This document shows, in pieces, positions 39,732 to 53,499 of a stretch of 64,000 nucleotides of DNA. The DNA is taken from positions 39,467,001 to 39,531,000 of the forward strand of contig CM076144.1 in the NCBI GenBank assembly GCA_038025085.1, in the 5' to 3' direction. Position 1 is the stretch's first letter. The number at the start of each line of letters is the position of its first letter. The position numbers were made by a program, and so were the translations under genes. The DNA is from Tetragonia tetragonoides. Its lineage: Eukaryota > Streptophyta > Magnoliopsida > Caryophyllales > Aizoaceae. The notes beneath the pieces were generated by a model. The model was given only the letters and a program-made list of their open reading frames with translations, was not told the DNA's origin and did no database searches.

Positions 39732-42700
39732 ATGGACCACCAATCGCCGGCGCTTTCTTCATCACCGCTATCATCGTCATCCACAAGCAACGAAGGCCCT
39801 TCGACATCTACATCGACAAGGTTTCCGTCAGAGCAGGAGAGAGAAAATGAGGCTGAGGAGAGAGCAAGGGAATTCGAGGACACGTCGGAGGAGCTTATAA
39901 GGCAGCAAACGAGCACGTCGTACCGTGTCGGATACGCGCCGCGTCGTTTTTCGTCGTCGACGGGTGCTGCTGATGAGGTGCCTGCTGATGATACTTTGTC
40001 TTGTGTCATCGTCATCCTCACATTTTGGTTCTTCGGTAATTACGCTTTAATTATAATCCTGTTTTGTTTTTGTATAAATATGTATCTACATGTGTTTCTG
40101 ATTTTCATCACTATGATTCTTTTGTTGTTTTTTTCTTGATTGATTAGATAGTTTTGTGTTCTGTTGTTTTTGGCTTTTAGCTAGTCAAACTTAAATGGAG
40201 TATCATTTACATGTTTCTGATTTCTATCTATGTTTGTTTTGTTGTTTAAATTGTGTACTTGACGAATTAGTTGATTTTTTGGCGTCACTCTGGGGAGTAA
40301 GTGTTCCAATTAACTTTGTATTTTCTCTCTCCTAGGGTTTTAATTAGTCCAACTTATTATTTTTTTTTTCTGGGGGGGCTTGGTTGGAGCTTTGGAAGTA
40401 GCATTAGAAGGTATGTGGTCAAATCTTTCATGTTGGAGCTTCTGAGTCCTTGCTTCAAGGATTTGCTTGTGTATAATATAATGTTGGAATGACAATATCA
40501 TAGAGTTTGATGGGCTTGATTGTGCCTGGATGTTGAATAGAATCATGATGGAAATTTTTTGTTTGACTTCTGGTGGTATGGATAATATTTGGTATAATGA
40601 AAGTGGTCCAAAGTGGATTTGAACGGGAAGAAATGGAGTCAAAAACAAGTTTCTTTGCGATCAATCCTAGCAAAACTCACAGAACTCTTTGTTAGAGAAA
40701 AGCTTAATTGAGTTCTGTTAGAGAACTCTATTGCTTGTTCTGTTGTCTACTTGCGTGGCTTTTGGTGAATTGCTTTGATTGCTATATGGGCTTGTTTCAG
40801 TCTGTTATATTGATTTTTCTTCCTTTGAGATGTATGCTTGTGTAGTACTCTCTCTGTCTTGTACTTTGATTGCTGATGGTTTGGGGGTTTTGACTTTTGA
40901 GGAGGTTTTGCTTATAGTACATGCCATCTTCTTCTGTTCCTTTAATGCATGTCATCTGCCTACTGATCAGCAACACAATTGTCTTAATTGCAGTGTCTAT
41001 GACTCTCATTATGGGTATTTTTGGATCGGAGGATTTACAGCTTGGCCCATATAGTTCAATCCTCTTACAGCCTAATCCATTATTTGTACATTCTTTGAAG
41101 GTAATAACTAACAAGACACATACACACATAAAATCCCATTTATTTTTTATTTTATCAAAGAGAATGCATGTCCCCCAGTGGATTGTGTTCCTCTCTCTTC
41201 TGGCCATGATCATGAACCATGTAGCCCCCCTCCTTTTATTTTCTTGCTGTCACTAGTGTGTGCGCCCGTGCGATGCACATGCTTTCTTTTCTTTAAAAGA
41301 TAAAATTTCAATGGTCTTTTTAATTTCATTAATCACATATTCACATATGTTGGATTCACACGTGATCATCGTTTACAATAATGAATCATCGTTTACAATA
41401 ACCCCGATGGGGTGACGACTTTGGTTGATGATTCGGGTGGAGCCTTTCAAGACTTTGTTGACCAAATAAAATTTATTTCATTGATTTCTGCCTATATTTG
41501 TCTGCATGCTAGCACTCATTAGAGTTGTTGTATGATATGGATGCTGAGATGTAATGTTACATGTAAAGGCATGTCCTTTTAGTTTTAGCATTTTTCTTTT
41601 GCTGGGGGGATTAAACTCACATTATTAATAATTTGAGATCTGCTACGAAAAACTCATAGAGCATTCTATAGAAAAGAAAAAGAAAAAAAAAAACTCCTGG
41701 AGCACATAACGTACAACACCTTTTAATTTTGGCAATTTCTAAGAGGTGTTGTATGTCTTAGTTATATGGCTAAGGCAATACTTAAACGACGATTTTTTCG
41801 AAATGTTAAAAAACTACTGATGAATTCATAGGATATGATATGTTCCTGAACTTCCTTACGTTATACTTAATACTTCAAATATATCTAACAAGTTAATCAG
41901 TCAATGGAGTATGTTTTTGGAAATGAGTAACATGATTGAAGAATGGAGCTATCTTATGCTTTGACAACACATTATTTAAAAGTAAACCTGAAAACTAATT
42001 TGAGCAAGCCATGACATACTGATAAAAGAACATAATACGCGAAGACAATAACTCAAATTTGGACTGCAAATCACAAGTTCACAATTCAGGATTAGACCGA
42101 GTCAAAACTATTACATTGAAACCCCCCAAACTACTTGAACACCCATCAGCTCTTACATCCAGAGAATCAGAAATACAGTATGTCACTTTCACTTCTTTTC
42201 CCTTCATCACTTTGACTTTTTTGATCCAACCGTCCCTTTAAAAAGACCTTCATGTTTGAGCATAAAGATCAAGACATACCAAACCACATTATTCAACTTT
42301 TCTTCAGCTCTTCTGTATCCAAAGCAGCTCAATATCTGTAAGCTTCAATACTTGAGTTGCCACCTGTAGATCCAAAGGACTTAGCGTCCTAGTGAACATC
42401 TTCAATTTATGCCCTTACTGCTTCATGCCACATCATTCCCTTAGCTTGCAAGAAAACCCCTGCTAGTTTATCCTCATTTTTCTCAACAATAATTACAGCC
42501 CCTGGACAGATAGAGATTACTTAAGATAAGGCCTTGCCCTATTATTTTAGGGGAAAGAAAAAACAAAAAAAAGACAAAGAACAACCACATATGAACTTCA
42601 TTTAAACCCTTTAATAAGACAAAGGGGGGCAGGAGGAAAAAACTTTGCAAGAGCACACACAACAAGGGGCTTCAAAAGAGCATATAGACACTCACATGAG

Positions 42701-45700
42701 AAGAGGCACACAAGAAGCTCCAGATACAATTAAAACAAAATAAATAACCCGTAGGAGTTTCAAAACCTTAATCTGACAGATTCATATCATCCCAACTTAG
42801 ATTACCCTTTTGCAAGAAATTTTCTTACACCATATCCGCATGAGATACAAGCAGACTCTAGACCTTCTTTAACCTTCAGTACATGCTGGTACGACACTAA
42901 AGTAAAAGCCAACAGAAAATTTTGAATTGCACCAATGGTGGTATGTAAAAGTTCCCTAGCAACCATCAAGCAGTATACTTGTACTTATTTAAGATTACAC
43001 TGATAATTTGGTCAATTGCCAGTCTAGTGTTCTGTTACCACGATAGCAAGAAAGCATCAAAAAGGAAACCAAATCCTTCATACTTTGATTCAAAGAAAGG
43101 TAAATATGAAACTTAATCTTCCAGAGGTTTGCAAAGTAATAAAATACACAAACCACTTTTGTACTTTCTGCTTAAGGACAGTGAGCAGCCACTATCTTCT
43201 TGAGACTATCGTCCAGAACCTAAGACTCCAAACATTGCCCCCTTAAAAAAGTGAAAAAAAGAAGAAAGCAGTTAAAAAGAAACTTCCCGAGCCACTGAGC
43301 TAAGCACAGGTCCAACTCAACCAACATACAGTTTCTAAGCAACTGGGAAAATCATTGGTTACATTTGGCACCCAAAAATACATTTCTAGCAAGCTATAAC
43401 GCTGCAATCTAACCAGAATGAAAGAGAGCATTTATACCTTTTTCCCGCTTTGCTTGTTATGATAAACCTCGACACAGAGCTGGGTATTGAATTGGCACAC
43501 GTCTTCCTGACAGCGACTTACCCTACCACCAATGACAACAGAACATGTTACAGACAGAGGAAAAATAGGTGAAAGGGGAAATTCACATAACAGAACAAAC
43601 AAAACAAAGATAAAAACAGTTACGAACACATTCAGAAATCTAAATAACACAGATCAGCAATAGAACATCCTCACACATGTCATATCCCACATTAGCAAGG
43701 TGTTCAAGGAAGGTTACAATTTTATCTTCTTGCTCACATGCACATATAGCTAGTTCAGTTGGCTGCAATGTAGGGTTCATCATAGTGAAATGCCATTAGT
43801 GCAATTCAAAATTTCAACATGCAAATAATTCATCATCGGTACCACACTCACTCATTCAAGTATTTTCTTGACGACTTGAATCTTTAAGAACCTACATGCC
43901 GAGAAAAGCTACATAGGGTGGGCAGGGGTAGGAGGGGCATTGTAGGAGCCTAGGAGGTAACTGCAAGGATTCAGAAATTAAAGCATAACCATGAAATCTT
44001 CAAATTAAAGCATAACCATGAAATCTTCAAATTTAAAACAACAGCTGAATGACTCCAGCCACTTCAGAGTTTCTTCCAGAGGGTAGAACAACACTATTGT
44101 CTTTCCTGTGACTGAAACTTTACCAACAATTAGAATGCCAATGTGAGAAAAAAGAAAAATATATTTTCAGTTGATCAGTGGGAAAACAACATGTATTTTC
44201 AGTTTGGAGAATGCCTTTTTTTTCTTTCTTTTTCTTATTTATCTTTCTTTCTTTGTTTGGTGGCTACTAAAGCAAAACATGTGGTTTTGACAGACTTCAT
44301 ATTGATAGTTTTACATGGAAAATCAAAGTGATGATCTACAATCAAATGAAAGCTATTTAGACACTCAAGCAGGCATAAGTTGTTCAACCAAATATAATTT
44401 TAATCAAGAGAAACTGATAAGCTTTCTGAACATGAAGGAAATGCTTCCAAAGAGACGATTTGTGCATGTAAAATGCCTAATAAGAGACACCTGAAGATGA
44501 AATAAAGATTGACCATTTAAAGTCAAACAAAAGAAGTAATCATTGAAAATATAATCTACGAACTTTGTTTAAGTTTTAGATACTATATACTCTTTCACCA
44601 CTGAACGCTTTCAACAATGCCTCATCTAGCCCCTTCCATTTGGGATTGCTTTAATTAAACTATATCCTCAAATATAGTTCAATGTAGGAAATCAATGTAG
44701 GAAATCAAGTAGTCAAACAGAGTAAATCAAAGGAATTGTTGACATGGTTGAATTTGTATTTTATTTTATGAATTTAAATAACCTATTTGAATTGAAGAAT
44801 GTTTATGATGGTTATTTTATGAATTTAAATAGCCTATTTGAATTGAAGAATGTTTATGATGGTGGTCGAAGTACCTGACGTGTTCGTAGCCTCATTGGAG
44901 ATCTTGCAAGCGGTGGTTTCCCATCATATTTCATCCTGCAACTAATTAACAGAATTCACGAATTTTAGTCGAAATGAAATGAAAAAAAATCGAAATAAAG
45001 AATCTTTCATTTGAAGGTGAATTAGGAATTGAATTTGTTCAGATGGGTATCAATTTCGTTCTCAAGGTCGATCTGAAATCAAGTTTCAAACTTCATTAAA
45101 GTATAAGACAACCCATAACGTAAAATGATCAGGAAATGGAAATTAAAGTGGCTGATACATGTAATGCAAATTCGATTATTTGTTAGAAAAATGGAATCAG
45201 TGCAATTGATTAACCAAAACTGGAAGCAGAAACAAAAAGGAAAAGGAGCAGATCACATACCCACTAACAGGAGACAGAGATTGGGCTGTTTGAGGGGGCT
45301 ATTGCTTGTAGAACCATCAACAAAGAAACTTCCATTGAAGCACTGATTTAGAGAGGAGAATAGAGAGAGAGAGAGAGAGAGAGGAGTGTTTATTTAGAGA
45401 AAGTTGTAATTGTAAGTTGTAACTGATGGAATACGAATTACACTGTACTTGGCATTGCTTGGCAATAGTTGGCATCGCTTGGCATCTGTAAATTAGAAGG
45501 GTGAAGGTCATTTGTTCTACATTAATAACGCTTGAATACTTATTGGCTTTTTTTTTCTTTTTTGCCACCTCAGCGAATGATGTGGCGGCTGATTTGTCAA
45601 GCTGTGGTTTAATAATTGTGTTTTAAACTAACTATATAGATTTCATCTGCATTTTTACAGATTGAAACATCAACAGAAATGAAGGCCACCCCAGTTGTCT

Positions 45701-48700
45701 ATGGTTTCTACAATGCTCCTCCTCTGGATGTTTCTAAGGCGTGGTCTGAATCTCTTAGTGCTTCAATTAAACCTGACTCTCATCAGGTACGTTCCTATTT
45801 GAAAAAACTTTTGTGTTTGGTTGATTGCTCATTCCGACTTTGAGTTTGAGGATACAACCATGTTCAGAGCCTTCATGTTTTTGGCTGTTGGAATTGAGTT
45901 GGTTGGTTTATTTTCTTTCATTCATTTCTCTAGGAATGGGTATATTACTTGAATGAGGGATCTCAAATTAGTATATCATACAACGTGCCCAGCTCATCCC
46001 CTTTATTGCTCATTATTGCGAAAGGTATGATCACGTCCCTTAAAGAGAGTGCTTTTGTTTGGTGTTTTACTTAGGAAAATTTCGATTATAAATTATACGA
46101 AAGAACTTCCAACTATACTGATATCTGCAGTTACTTTAGTTTTTTACTCATTTCTGGTACATTTAGTCTCTCTATTTTAGTTTATTTATGTTCTTTGTAT
46201 TTTTGTGAAAATAAGGGTAGAAGTTCATCAAAAGGGTAGTTGTAATGCCCGGATATACATGGGAACTCCAATAAGGTAGTAAGGCAATAATTATTTCTTT
46301 ATTTATACTTCGTAGTCACCATGGTTCCTAAAAACAAGTGATAGAAAAGAGGGGGGGGGGGGGGGTTGAAATATGTAGGCTAGCAAGATTAAAAGATTTA
46401 TAGGGATCTTATTTCTGTTTCAGGGATTGAAGGAATGGCTGAATGGCTTGAGGACCCTTCATATCCAGATAATGCTTTGTCGTGGAATGTCATAAGGGGT
46501 AAGATTGAGAGGTGGAGCATTATTTCATTCTACTTTATTAACTGAAACATCTAGGCACTTGTGTTTAGATTGTGAAAGAACTACTTGGTGTTTGGCCAAG
46601 CTTCTATTAATTTTGCACCACCAAATTAGTTTCTTAGAAGCTGGTGGCTACTTTTTGCTTCTAAGCAGCTGAATATCTGGTGGAGATGGAGCTGGAGGAA
46701 GATGGATGAGAGGAAAAATGAGAGGGGAAGCTGAAGTTTGGTAGACGCTTGGCCAAACACCCCACTAGTACTATTATTAAATTAAGTTGCATCTTGAACT
46801 ATTGTAATGTGGGATGCCTCTTTCCTACAGGAAGTGGCACTATCAAGCAGGATATATTGAAGTCTTATGATTATTATGTTGCTGTTGGGAACTTAAATTC
46901 TGAGGATCTAGAGGTGATTGTCTATTTAATTGCTCCAAAGGATTTATTAATTTTATATACTGCTAGCATGACCTGTCAGAACATTGGTTTTAACTCAAAG
47001 ACTGGTTATATCTGTGATGATGTAGATAGTGTTATCCAAAGAAGGTTTAGATTTACTATGTCTTTCCTTATATTCATTCTCAAAAATGAAAGTACTTTTA
47101 TACATTGTCCAAGTCCCTGTGTTATAAAAATTAATGATCTAAATATGGAAGGTAGTTCACACCAATGCGTGATTCTTCCTCCCAAGTCCAAGCATGGTAT
47201 GGGATGGCCATAATAAACATTGAAGTATCAAGTGCGCCTGCTTTTTGGGAGGGAAGCTTTGACTCCAGAGCTATATCCTTATCAAGACTTGTAGGTATTA
47301 AAGAGGTGTACTAGACTATGAATTTGAGTCAAAATACCTTATCGATATGGTATTTTCTCCTTCACAAAATAAAAACCATTAAGCAAGTATTAGATGTACC
47401 GACTCTATAGGAGTTCAACCTTCAGTTTGAAGCAATGTTGAGAGTCTTATGAACGCAATGGGAATCTTACAAGACTATAAATAGAAGCTGAAGGGAGACC
47501 TATATCTTATCTTCTTGTCACTACAAAGTGATATAGACTTAAACCTCCCCCCCCCCCCCCCCCAAATAACCACTCTGTCCATTCTTTTTCAATTGGGCTG
47601 TGCTTCTATACGTGGTGCTTTCCTTCCTTATTACTTCCTGTCTGTGTTCTGAACTTCTGATGATCACTTTGCTGCCATTTTTCTGAACAGGTGGAACTGA
47701 ACACGTCGATTTCATCTTCCATGTATGACATAAAAAATTCATATTACAAATGTAATTTGACTCGAGGTTCATGCAGTTTCAAGGTACTTTTCCCGGGGGG
47801 AAATGCTGCTGTATTGACCACTCCAAGGCCACAAGAGGTGAGCGTGTTGTTTTCTTGGTTCTTTTTGTGTCTATAAAGAGTATTGAAGGATTCTCCTCTC
47901 TACGATAATGAAGACCATTTACTTGTAGATCTGATTCAAATCTCTTACAATTATTGTTTGGAAATTGGAAGTGGAGAAAGAGATGTAGGAAGGCAGAGGG
48001 AGAGGGAGAGGGGTGCAAATGAACGTGGCGAGAGTGGCAGGCAACTGCAGAGACCGAACACACGAAAGGGATGCCCTGTTCTTCCTACCGTATCCTGTTC
48101 CTGTTCATTGTGATAATGACGTTAAGTCTGTCCTCAGACGTAGTTTTCTTTGTCTGGACTTTGTAGAAAGAAATCTCATTTTCTACTGAACGTCTGAACA
48201 CTAACTTTTGAAACTTTACTTTTGCTGTGAATCGACTCTTCATGGTTTACTGTGAAAAAGAATATTTTGTGCTTGATGACAATGCATAAGGCTATCATTG
48301 ATATGGATTTTGTTGTTAAGGAAAGGAGTGCAGCATCATCTTTCTTGCGTTCCATTTTTCTTGGGAGGTGGGGGGGGGGGGGGATCAAATTCTGCTGGTT
48401 ATATTTATACATTTCATATTACTTTGATTGTCATGTTAAAAAGTATTAGTCAAGGTATGTTAAAAAGTATTAGTCATGGACCTGAAGCTATCTAATTCTT
48501 AATGCCTTTCACTTGGTACTTGCAGGGTACTGGAAGTGAAAGGTTATACATCAAACTGACTTTTGAACCACGCTGGATGACATATTTTCTTGGTATAGGT
48601 AGAAGTTCTCTTCATTCTTTTCTGTTCGACTTTGTCGAGATTTGAGACTGTTCCATTGCAAGAGATATATGTAGCAACTCTCCAATATGAAGAGTAGTTA

Positions 48701-49214
48701 TTGTTATTGGCTTTTTTCTTTTTCGATAGAAATCCAAGAACGGGAGCTTGTAGCTTCTAATTGTCGGTTCATGAACTATGTTCATAAATCATAGGCCTTG
48801 TTTGGCACGCAGCTGGTAGCTGGTAGCTGGTTTGGTTAGCTGGTTGTCGTCAACTTGTTGTGCTAGCTGGTTTGACTATTTGATTGTAAAAAGATGTTTG
48901 GTAAAGTGAGCTGATTATTGGTAGCTGATTTAGTGTAAAATGACCATTATGGACATGGAGATAACTTTCTATTGTTAACAATAAAAATAATTGATAATTA
49001 TTATTAGTTATATATATTAATATTATTTATGAAAATAATAATAATATTTACAAATTTATTAATATATATTATGTAAATTAATTATATTTATTTGATTAAT
49101 TATTTAATTTAAATTATCATTAGTTTCTAAGTAAGTATTAATGCTAATAATGATAATGATAATAATTAATAATAATATTAATATTAATTATATTAACTAC
49201 TTCTAGTAATAAAA

Positions 49215-49263
<49 letters not shown>

Positions 49264-49293
49264 TGATGATGATAATTAAAATAAAAATAAAAA

Positions 49294-49345
<52 letters not shown>

Positions 49346-50812
49346 GGGTTAAGATTGATATTTTACATAATAATCAAACAAGCTGACTTCAAAAGCTATC
49401 CCTACCCAGCTTTTTGTAAATCAGATTATTGAGTCCAAAAAGCCAATGAAAAAGCTGGTAACCAAACACCAAATTTTGGATGGTTGGATGGTCAAGTGGT
49501 CAAACAATCTAGATTGTCCAACAAGCTGGCTAAAAAGCCACCAACCAAACAAGCCCATAGTTTCAAAGGAGAGAATTATCTCAATTCGGTATTTCTGAAG
49601 CATCTCATTTTCCTGCTTTAATTTACAGGTGGGATGACGTCAGTTATGTTATGGGCATTCAACTTCTTGAATAGGATCAGACGTAACAATGAGAATAGAA
49701 GGGAAAATGGATCTGGAGACTTAAGACCAGAGAGAACTCCGTTGCTGTCTCAGAAAGATGATGATCTCTCTAGCTTAGGTTCATCTTATGACTCTGCTTC
49801 ACAAAATGATGAGGATTCTCAAGAGTGCCTGGAAGAAGGACTCTTCGATGGGAGATCTAGTGGAGAGGGTGGAAAAAAATACAACTCAAGGCAACTTTGT
49901 GTGATCTGTTTTGATGCACCGAAAGATTGCTTCTTCATTCCTTGCGGCCATTGTGCAACCTGTTTTACATGTGGAACAAGGTATTACCTTTTGTATTTTA
50001 CCATTTTCATTGTTAAACAAGTTGTGAATCAGCGAAATATATGGCAATTAGCCTGGAAGGCTGAGCACTGAAGGAAGCTTGTTCGCCATTTTCTTGAGAA
50101 AGTTTTTTTAACCTAATAACTTCTACTTTTTAGTTTTGTTTCTTCTATTTTTTAGACAGTGTAGGCACAATGAGGGGTGGTATAGGGTACATGTGGATCA
50201 CTCCAGAACATTTAGTGACTCCAGTGGCGTTATTTCTTTTACATTTTTTGTCATTAGTTTGGGGGTGAGGGCCGAGGGGGCTGACCCCGTGGGCGGGCAG
50301 GAGATCAGTAAGACAATTTTTTAAAACAAGTAACTATTAGCCACAATTGAAAAGGTGGAGCTATTATTTTGATGAAAAAAAATTCAGCTTCCAGAACAAG
50401 GGAAATTTATAGAAACCAGTCAGGCTGAAATGGTTTCTTGATTAATGAATACATAGGCACTGTTTTCCCTTTTTAAATATCTCCTCTGATTGGCAGCTAA
50501 TTTTGTGATCGCTGCAAGACATTGAGCTCAGCTGGTTAGACCTCTGAGGTACATTCCAGAGGTCCCAAGTTTGCGATCCCTCGGGGCCACTGAAGGTTTC
50601 CTAGTCGTGAACTTTAGGACCCATGGGATTAGTCAAGCAAAGCTTGGATACCCATGCTATCTAAAAAAAAGATAGGAATTACTCGCAGAATGAACTCTTA
50701 ACTAATTCCTGTACATTTTGTTTCCATTTTTTTCAGAATTGCTGAGGTTGCTGGTACATGTCCCATTTGTCGGCGTAAAATGAAGAAAGTTAGGAGGATC
50801 TATAATGTGTAA
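39732..50812 (+). CDS. APD: APD-type membrane RING E3 ubiquitin ligase
   Basis: This is a member of the plant ABERRANT POLLEN DEVELOPMENT family, RING ligases of the endomembrane system needed for pollen mitosis. Which of APD1-4 it corresponds to is not clear. Exons are 39732-40035, 40994-41100, 45661-45786, 45934-46024, 46424-46498, 46831-46913, 47691-47837, 48526-48598, 49629-49980 and 50737-50812. They join in frame to 1434 nt (477 aa). A serine-rich N-terminus is followed by a membrane span ([20 protein letters not shown]). A lumenal-type domain follows ([49 protein letters not shown]), then a second span ([20 protein letters not shown]). Next are a linker ([20 protein letters not shown]) and a C-terminal C3HC4 RING ([29 protein letters not shown]). 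The RING cysteines and histidine are intact. Intron 2 is 4.6 kb. Introns 5, 8 and 9 carry small transposons. Confidence 0.9.
42329..45400 (-). pseudogene. Coding-like minus-strand segments nested in APD intron 2, unidentified
   Basis: Several segments on the strand opposite to APD look like exons. At 44875-44934: [20 protein letters not shown] with a donor GTAC after it and an acceptor TTGCAG before it. Near 44050-44110: [18 protein letters not shown]. At 43677-43762, after [26 protein letters not shown], ended by a GTGTGAG donor. At 43438-43506: [16 protein letters not shown] or another open frame. Near 42810-42910: [20 protein letters not shown]. At 42329-42501: [18 protein letters not shown], in the same frame as [17 protein letters not shown] but with a TAA and a TAG between them. 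A CT-rich leader-like stretch (45360-45385, read as CT on this strand) precedes them. I could not join all segments in one frame and do not recognise the product. A decayed gene, or a real gene with exon limits I misplaced, are both possible. Confidence 0.35.
46587..46761. mobile_element. MITE-like element in APD intron 5
   Basis: 175 bp bounded by matching inverted ends GGTGTTTGGCCAAGC..GCTTGGCCAAACACC. The interior is rich in AGCTGG/AAGCTG words. An exact target duplication was not found; the flanks share only ACTA. Superfamily is uncertain, with hAT or PIF/Harbinger possible. Confidence 0.7.
48795..49555. mobile_element. MITE-like element in APD intron 8
   Basis: About 760 bp with inverted ends GCCTTGTTTGG..CCAAACAAGCC (10 of 11 match) and the word CATAG directly outside both ends. 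The subterminal regions have AGCTGGT-type repeats in opposite orientation. The middle is AT-rich, with long AAT/ATT arrays (49215-49260 and 49295-49345). No coding capacity is seen. Confidence 0.65.
50515..50672 (+). mobile_element. tRNA-derived SINE in APD intron 9
   Basis: About 155 bp with an A-box-like GAGCTCAGCTGGTTAG and a B-box-like AAGTTTGCGATCCC at the right spacing for an RNA polymerase III promoter, ending in an A-rich tail (CTAAAAAAAAGATA). It appears complete. Target duplications were not resolved. Confidence 0.7.
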
Positions 50813-52189
50813 AAGTTGCAGCGAGATGTACAGCCTCTCATCTGATCGGACTGGTTTTGCAGCTGATGGCTTCATCCTTTTACTATTGCCATTGATTGGG
50901 GAGGCATCAATTGTTTGCCTGTTAAGCTTCTGAAGGTGAATGGTTTGGCCTTTGTATTTTTTCCTGGTTTACCATCCACCATTTGTCACTATACCTTGTA
51001 ATGCTAGTCCCATACACAAAACAAAAAGTCCAAACAAAAACGGTATGGTGTAATTAAGGGGCTTAGCCCTGTCTCGCACCTCAAAAAAAAGTTCCATTCG
51101 TGTAAAATAGTGTGCTGTTCATATTAATGAGATTCAATATTGTTCCTTAGTCCAAAAATAAAAAGGAAGCGAAATATATATTTGTCTTTGTACTTTTAAA
51201 CATTCTATCTACATGGATATTGTTTTGGAATTAACATTGTGCTGCTTTACTTTTGTCATCCATTATACATGACGGAAAAAATCAGTCTCTTCGTTTGTAA
51301 AAGTTAGCTTGTCTCATTCATTGAGTTTGATTGCCTCTAACTTCTGGGTTATACTGTTTCATTTTTAATTTATAAGTTCGTATGACATTGTGTTGTATAT
51401 TCTTCTTTAATGGGCGGCTTATGATGTCATATATATGTGCATTCATAAAAAAGGCTTTCAAATCGTCAAATTGATTTTGATAGGTAATTTGATCATTCAA
51501 ATGCATTCTGAATTTCTGATGGTATAGATGATAGATCTATATTTATTGTGCGATCTTATTTGTTTATATCTTATCCCTTTAACTCGATATAATTTATCTT
51601 CTTCCTTGAAAATAAAGATTTAGCAGATTAGAGGAGAAGAAAGAGAGACATGATGGGAGCCTGGGAGGGGTATCGAAGATGTATATGTGACATGTGAGAA
51701 TGAGAAACAATTTGGGGTTCTCTAAGAAGATGATATTGAGTGAGTTGAAGCAAGTGAGAATTAGTGGAGACAAACAACAATAACGATATAAATTTGTTTG
51801 AACTTTGTGAAATCATCTTATATTATTCGTTTTCAACTAGAACAAAGGTTAAATGGGGTTACAAACTTCTCGCCAAAAGATAGTTTTTATAAAAAAAAAC
51901 AATTTTCCTAAAAAACTAGTTTTTATAAAAACAATTTTCCCGACAACCAAACCCGATGATCAAGTCCACAATTATTGCTCCGGGGACATAGTGTCCCACC
52001 AACGGAAAACCGTTTTCCCTTCATTTTGAAAGGAAAACATTTACACCTACCTGGGTGAAAATGTTTCTCCCTCTGAAAACCATTTTCCTTCTCATTGTAA
52101 ACCAAATAACGAAAAATGGGAAAACTGTTTTCACCCCAACCAAACGGAGCCTTATTCTTTATTTTTTGTAATTTTTTTTTGTCATAATT
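50813..52189. other. 3' flank of APD and intergenic DNA
   Basis: The first few hundred bases are probably the APD 3' UTR. No gene is seen further on. A stretch from about 51890 to 52150 is rich in GAAAAC/GTTTTC words and ends ACCAAACGGAGCC, which resembles the end of a MITE, but a partner end was not identified. Confidence 0.4.
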
Positions 52190-52690
52190 TGAAGGGGGAA
52201 AATGTGAGAATAAATATACCCATTCGAGACACCTACAATAAGCTTATTTGTACGGGTGCAAGTAATGTAGGACACACATCTATTCTTATTGTGGAAGCAA
52301 CTACTATGAAATGGTGTGAAGGTTGCGTTAGATTGCGGAGCCCACCATATCCAAGAAGAGGGAGACAATTCGACTACTCCACTCTTATTAAAGCATTGAG
52401 GGGGTGATATTAGTATGCCTTGGACTATCTATAACATTGTTATTGATGCTTGGCGATTCCTGGACATACTGAACCCTGTTAATGATAACCATGTTTTCAA
52501 AGAAGGTAATCGGGCCGCAAATTGCTTAGTTAATTTAGGATATGTTATTACGTCGGACACTTGTTGACATCATTATTGCTCTGAGGAGTTGGACCACATT
52601 CTCTTAGCAGATTTATTATGAGTTAGGACTAGGGCGCTCCTAAACGCTCACACTCTTTATATTTAAAAAAAATAAAATAAATAACTTGTA
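52190..52690 (+). mobile_element. LINE (L1-type) 3' fragment with RNase H-like remnant
   Basis: Frames on the plus strand give ASNVGHTSILIVEATTMKWC and, after a frame change, FKEGNRAANCLVNLGYVITS. These are the typical sequence blocks of the RNase H-like domain at the end of plant L1 ORF2. Stops and a frameshift (near 52405) show that it is dead. It ends in an A-rich tail near 52660-52690. The 5' part of the element is missing, the usual truncation for LINEs. Confidence 0.75.
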
Positions 52691-53032
52691 CATAGACTAC
52701 GTACCTTTAACATCAATGTATATTACCGTTTTAAAACATTAATTCTTAAGCTATTTGAAATAAATTAAACTTTCCACCTTCACTTTGGGCTAATTTTCAA
52801 CACTTCATTTTTGTTTTGATCTTTCAACACTTCATTTTTGTTTTGATTGTTCAACACTTCATTTTTTGATCTCAACAAATAAATACTCACTCCGTTTTAC
52901 TGAGATGTTTACATTTCATTTTTCTAGGTCAAAATTCACAAACTTTGACCATGAATTAATGAAAAAATACAAAGATTTATAATGTAAAAATGCTATTGTT
53001 AGATTCATTTTATACTTTTAAAAAATTATAAT

Positions 53033-53037
<5 letters not shown>

Positions 53038-53074
<37 letters not shown>

Positions 53075-53092
53075 TATATATATATAATTACA
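53038..53092. repeat. AT microsatellite
   Basis: Two nearly continuous runs of AT/TA units separated by one AA break, about 400 bp before the ESP4 start codon. Confidence 0.93.
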
Positions 53093-53499
53093 TTTATCTA
53101 CGGTTAAAAAAGTGCATTGAAGACCGTAAAAAAAACAAATATAAATATTTTTTTAAAAGAGAGTAGATTAAATTTTTTTTTGACGGTTGACAAAAAGATG
53201 ACATAATTACTCCATATTTTACTACAAAAAAGAGGGGGAGAACCTGGAGGAAGTAATTTTGGCCGGTTCATCAAATTCAGACAAGATAACCCTCCTTGTT
53301 ACTGTGAATTCCAATTCCTCTTTCGTTACAAAGACCTCAACTTTCCATCTTTGTTTTCTGGAAAATTTACTTAAACTCGAGGTTTCCGCCATTCGAATTC
53401 TTCTACATCTCTCTCTCTATCTCTCTCTTCGGTTGCCATATGACACCACTGCAAAACCCACCAATTTAACAGCAAAAGAAATTTGCTGTTTAAACAACA

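Noticed and set aside
41255..41285. GTGTGCGCCCGTGCGATGCAC motif resembling a common plant repeat end
   Set aside because: Only a short stretch is recognisable and no second end was found, so no element is called.
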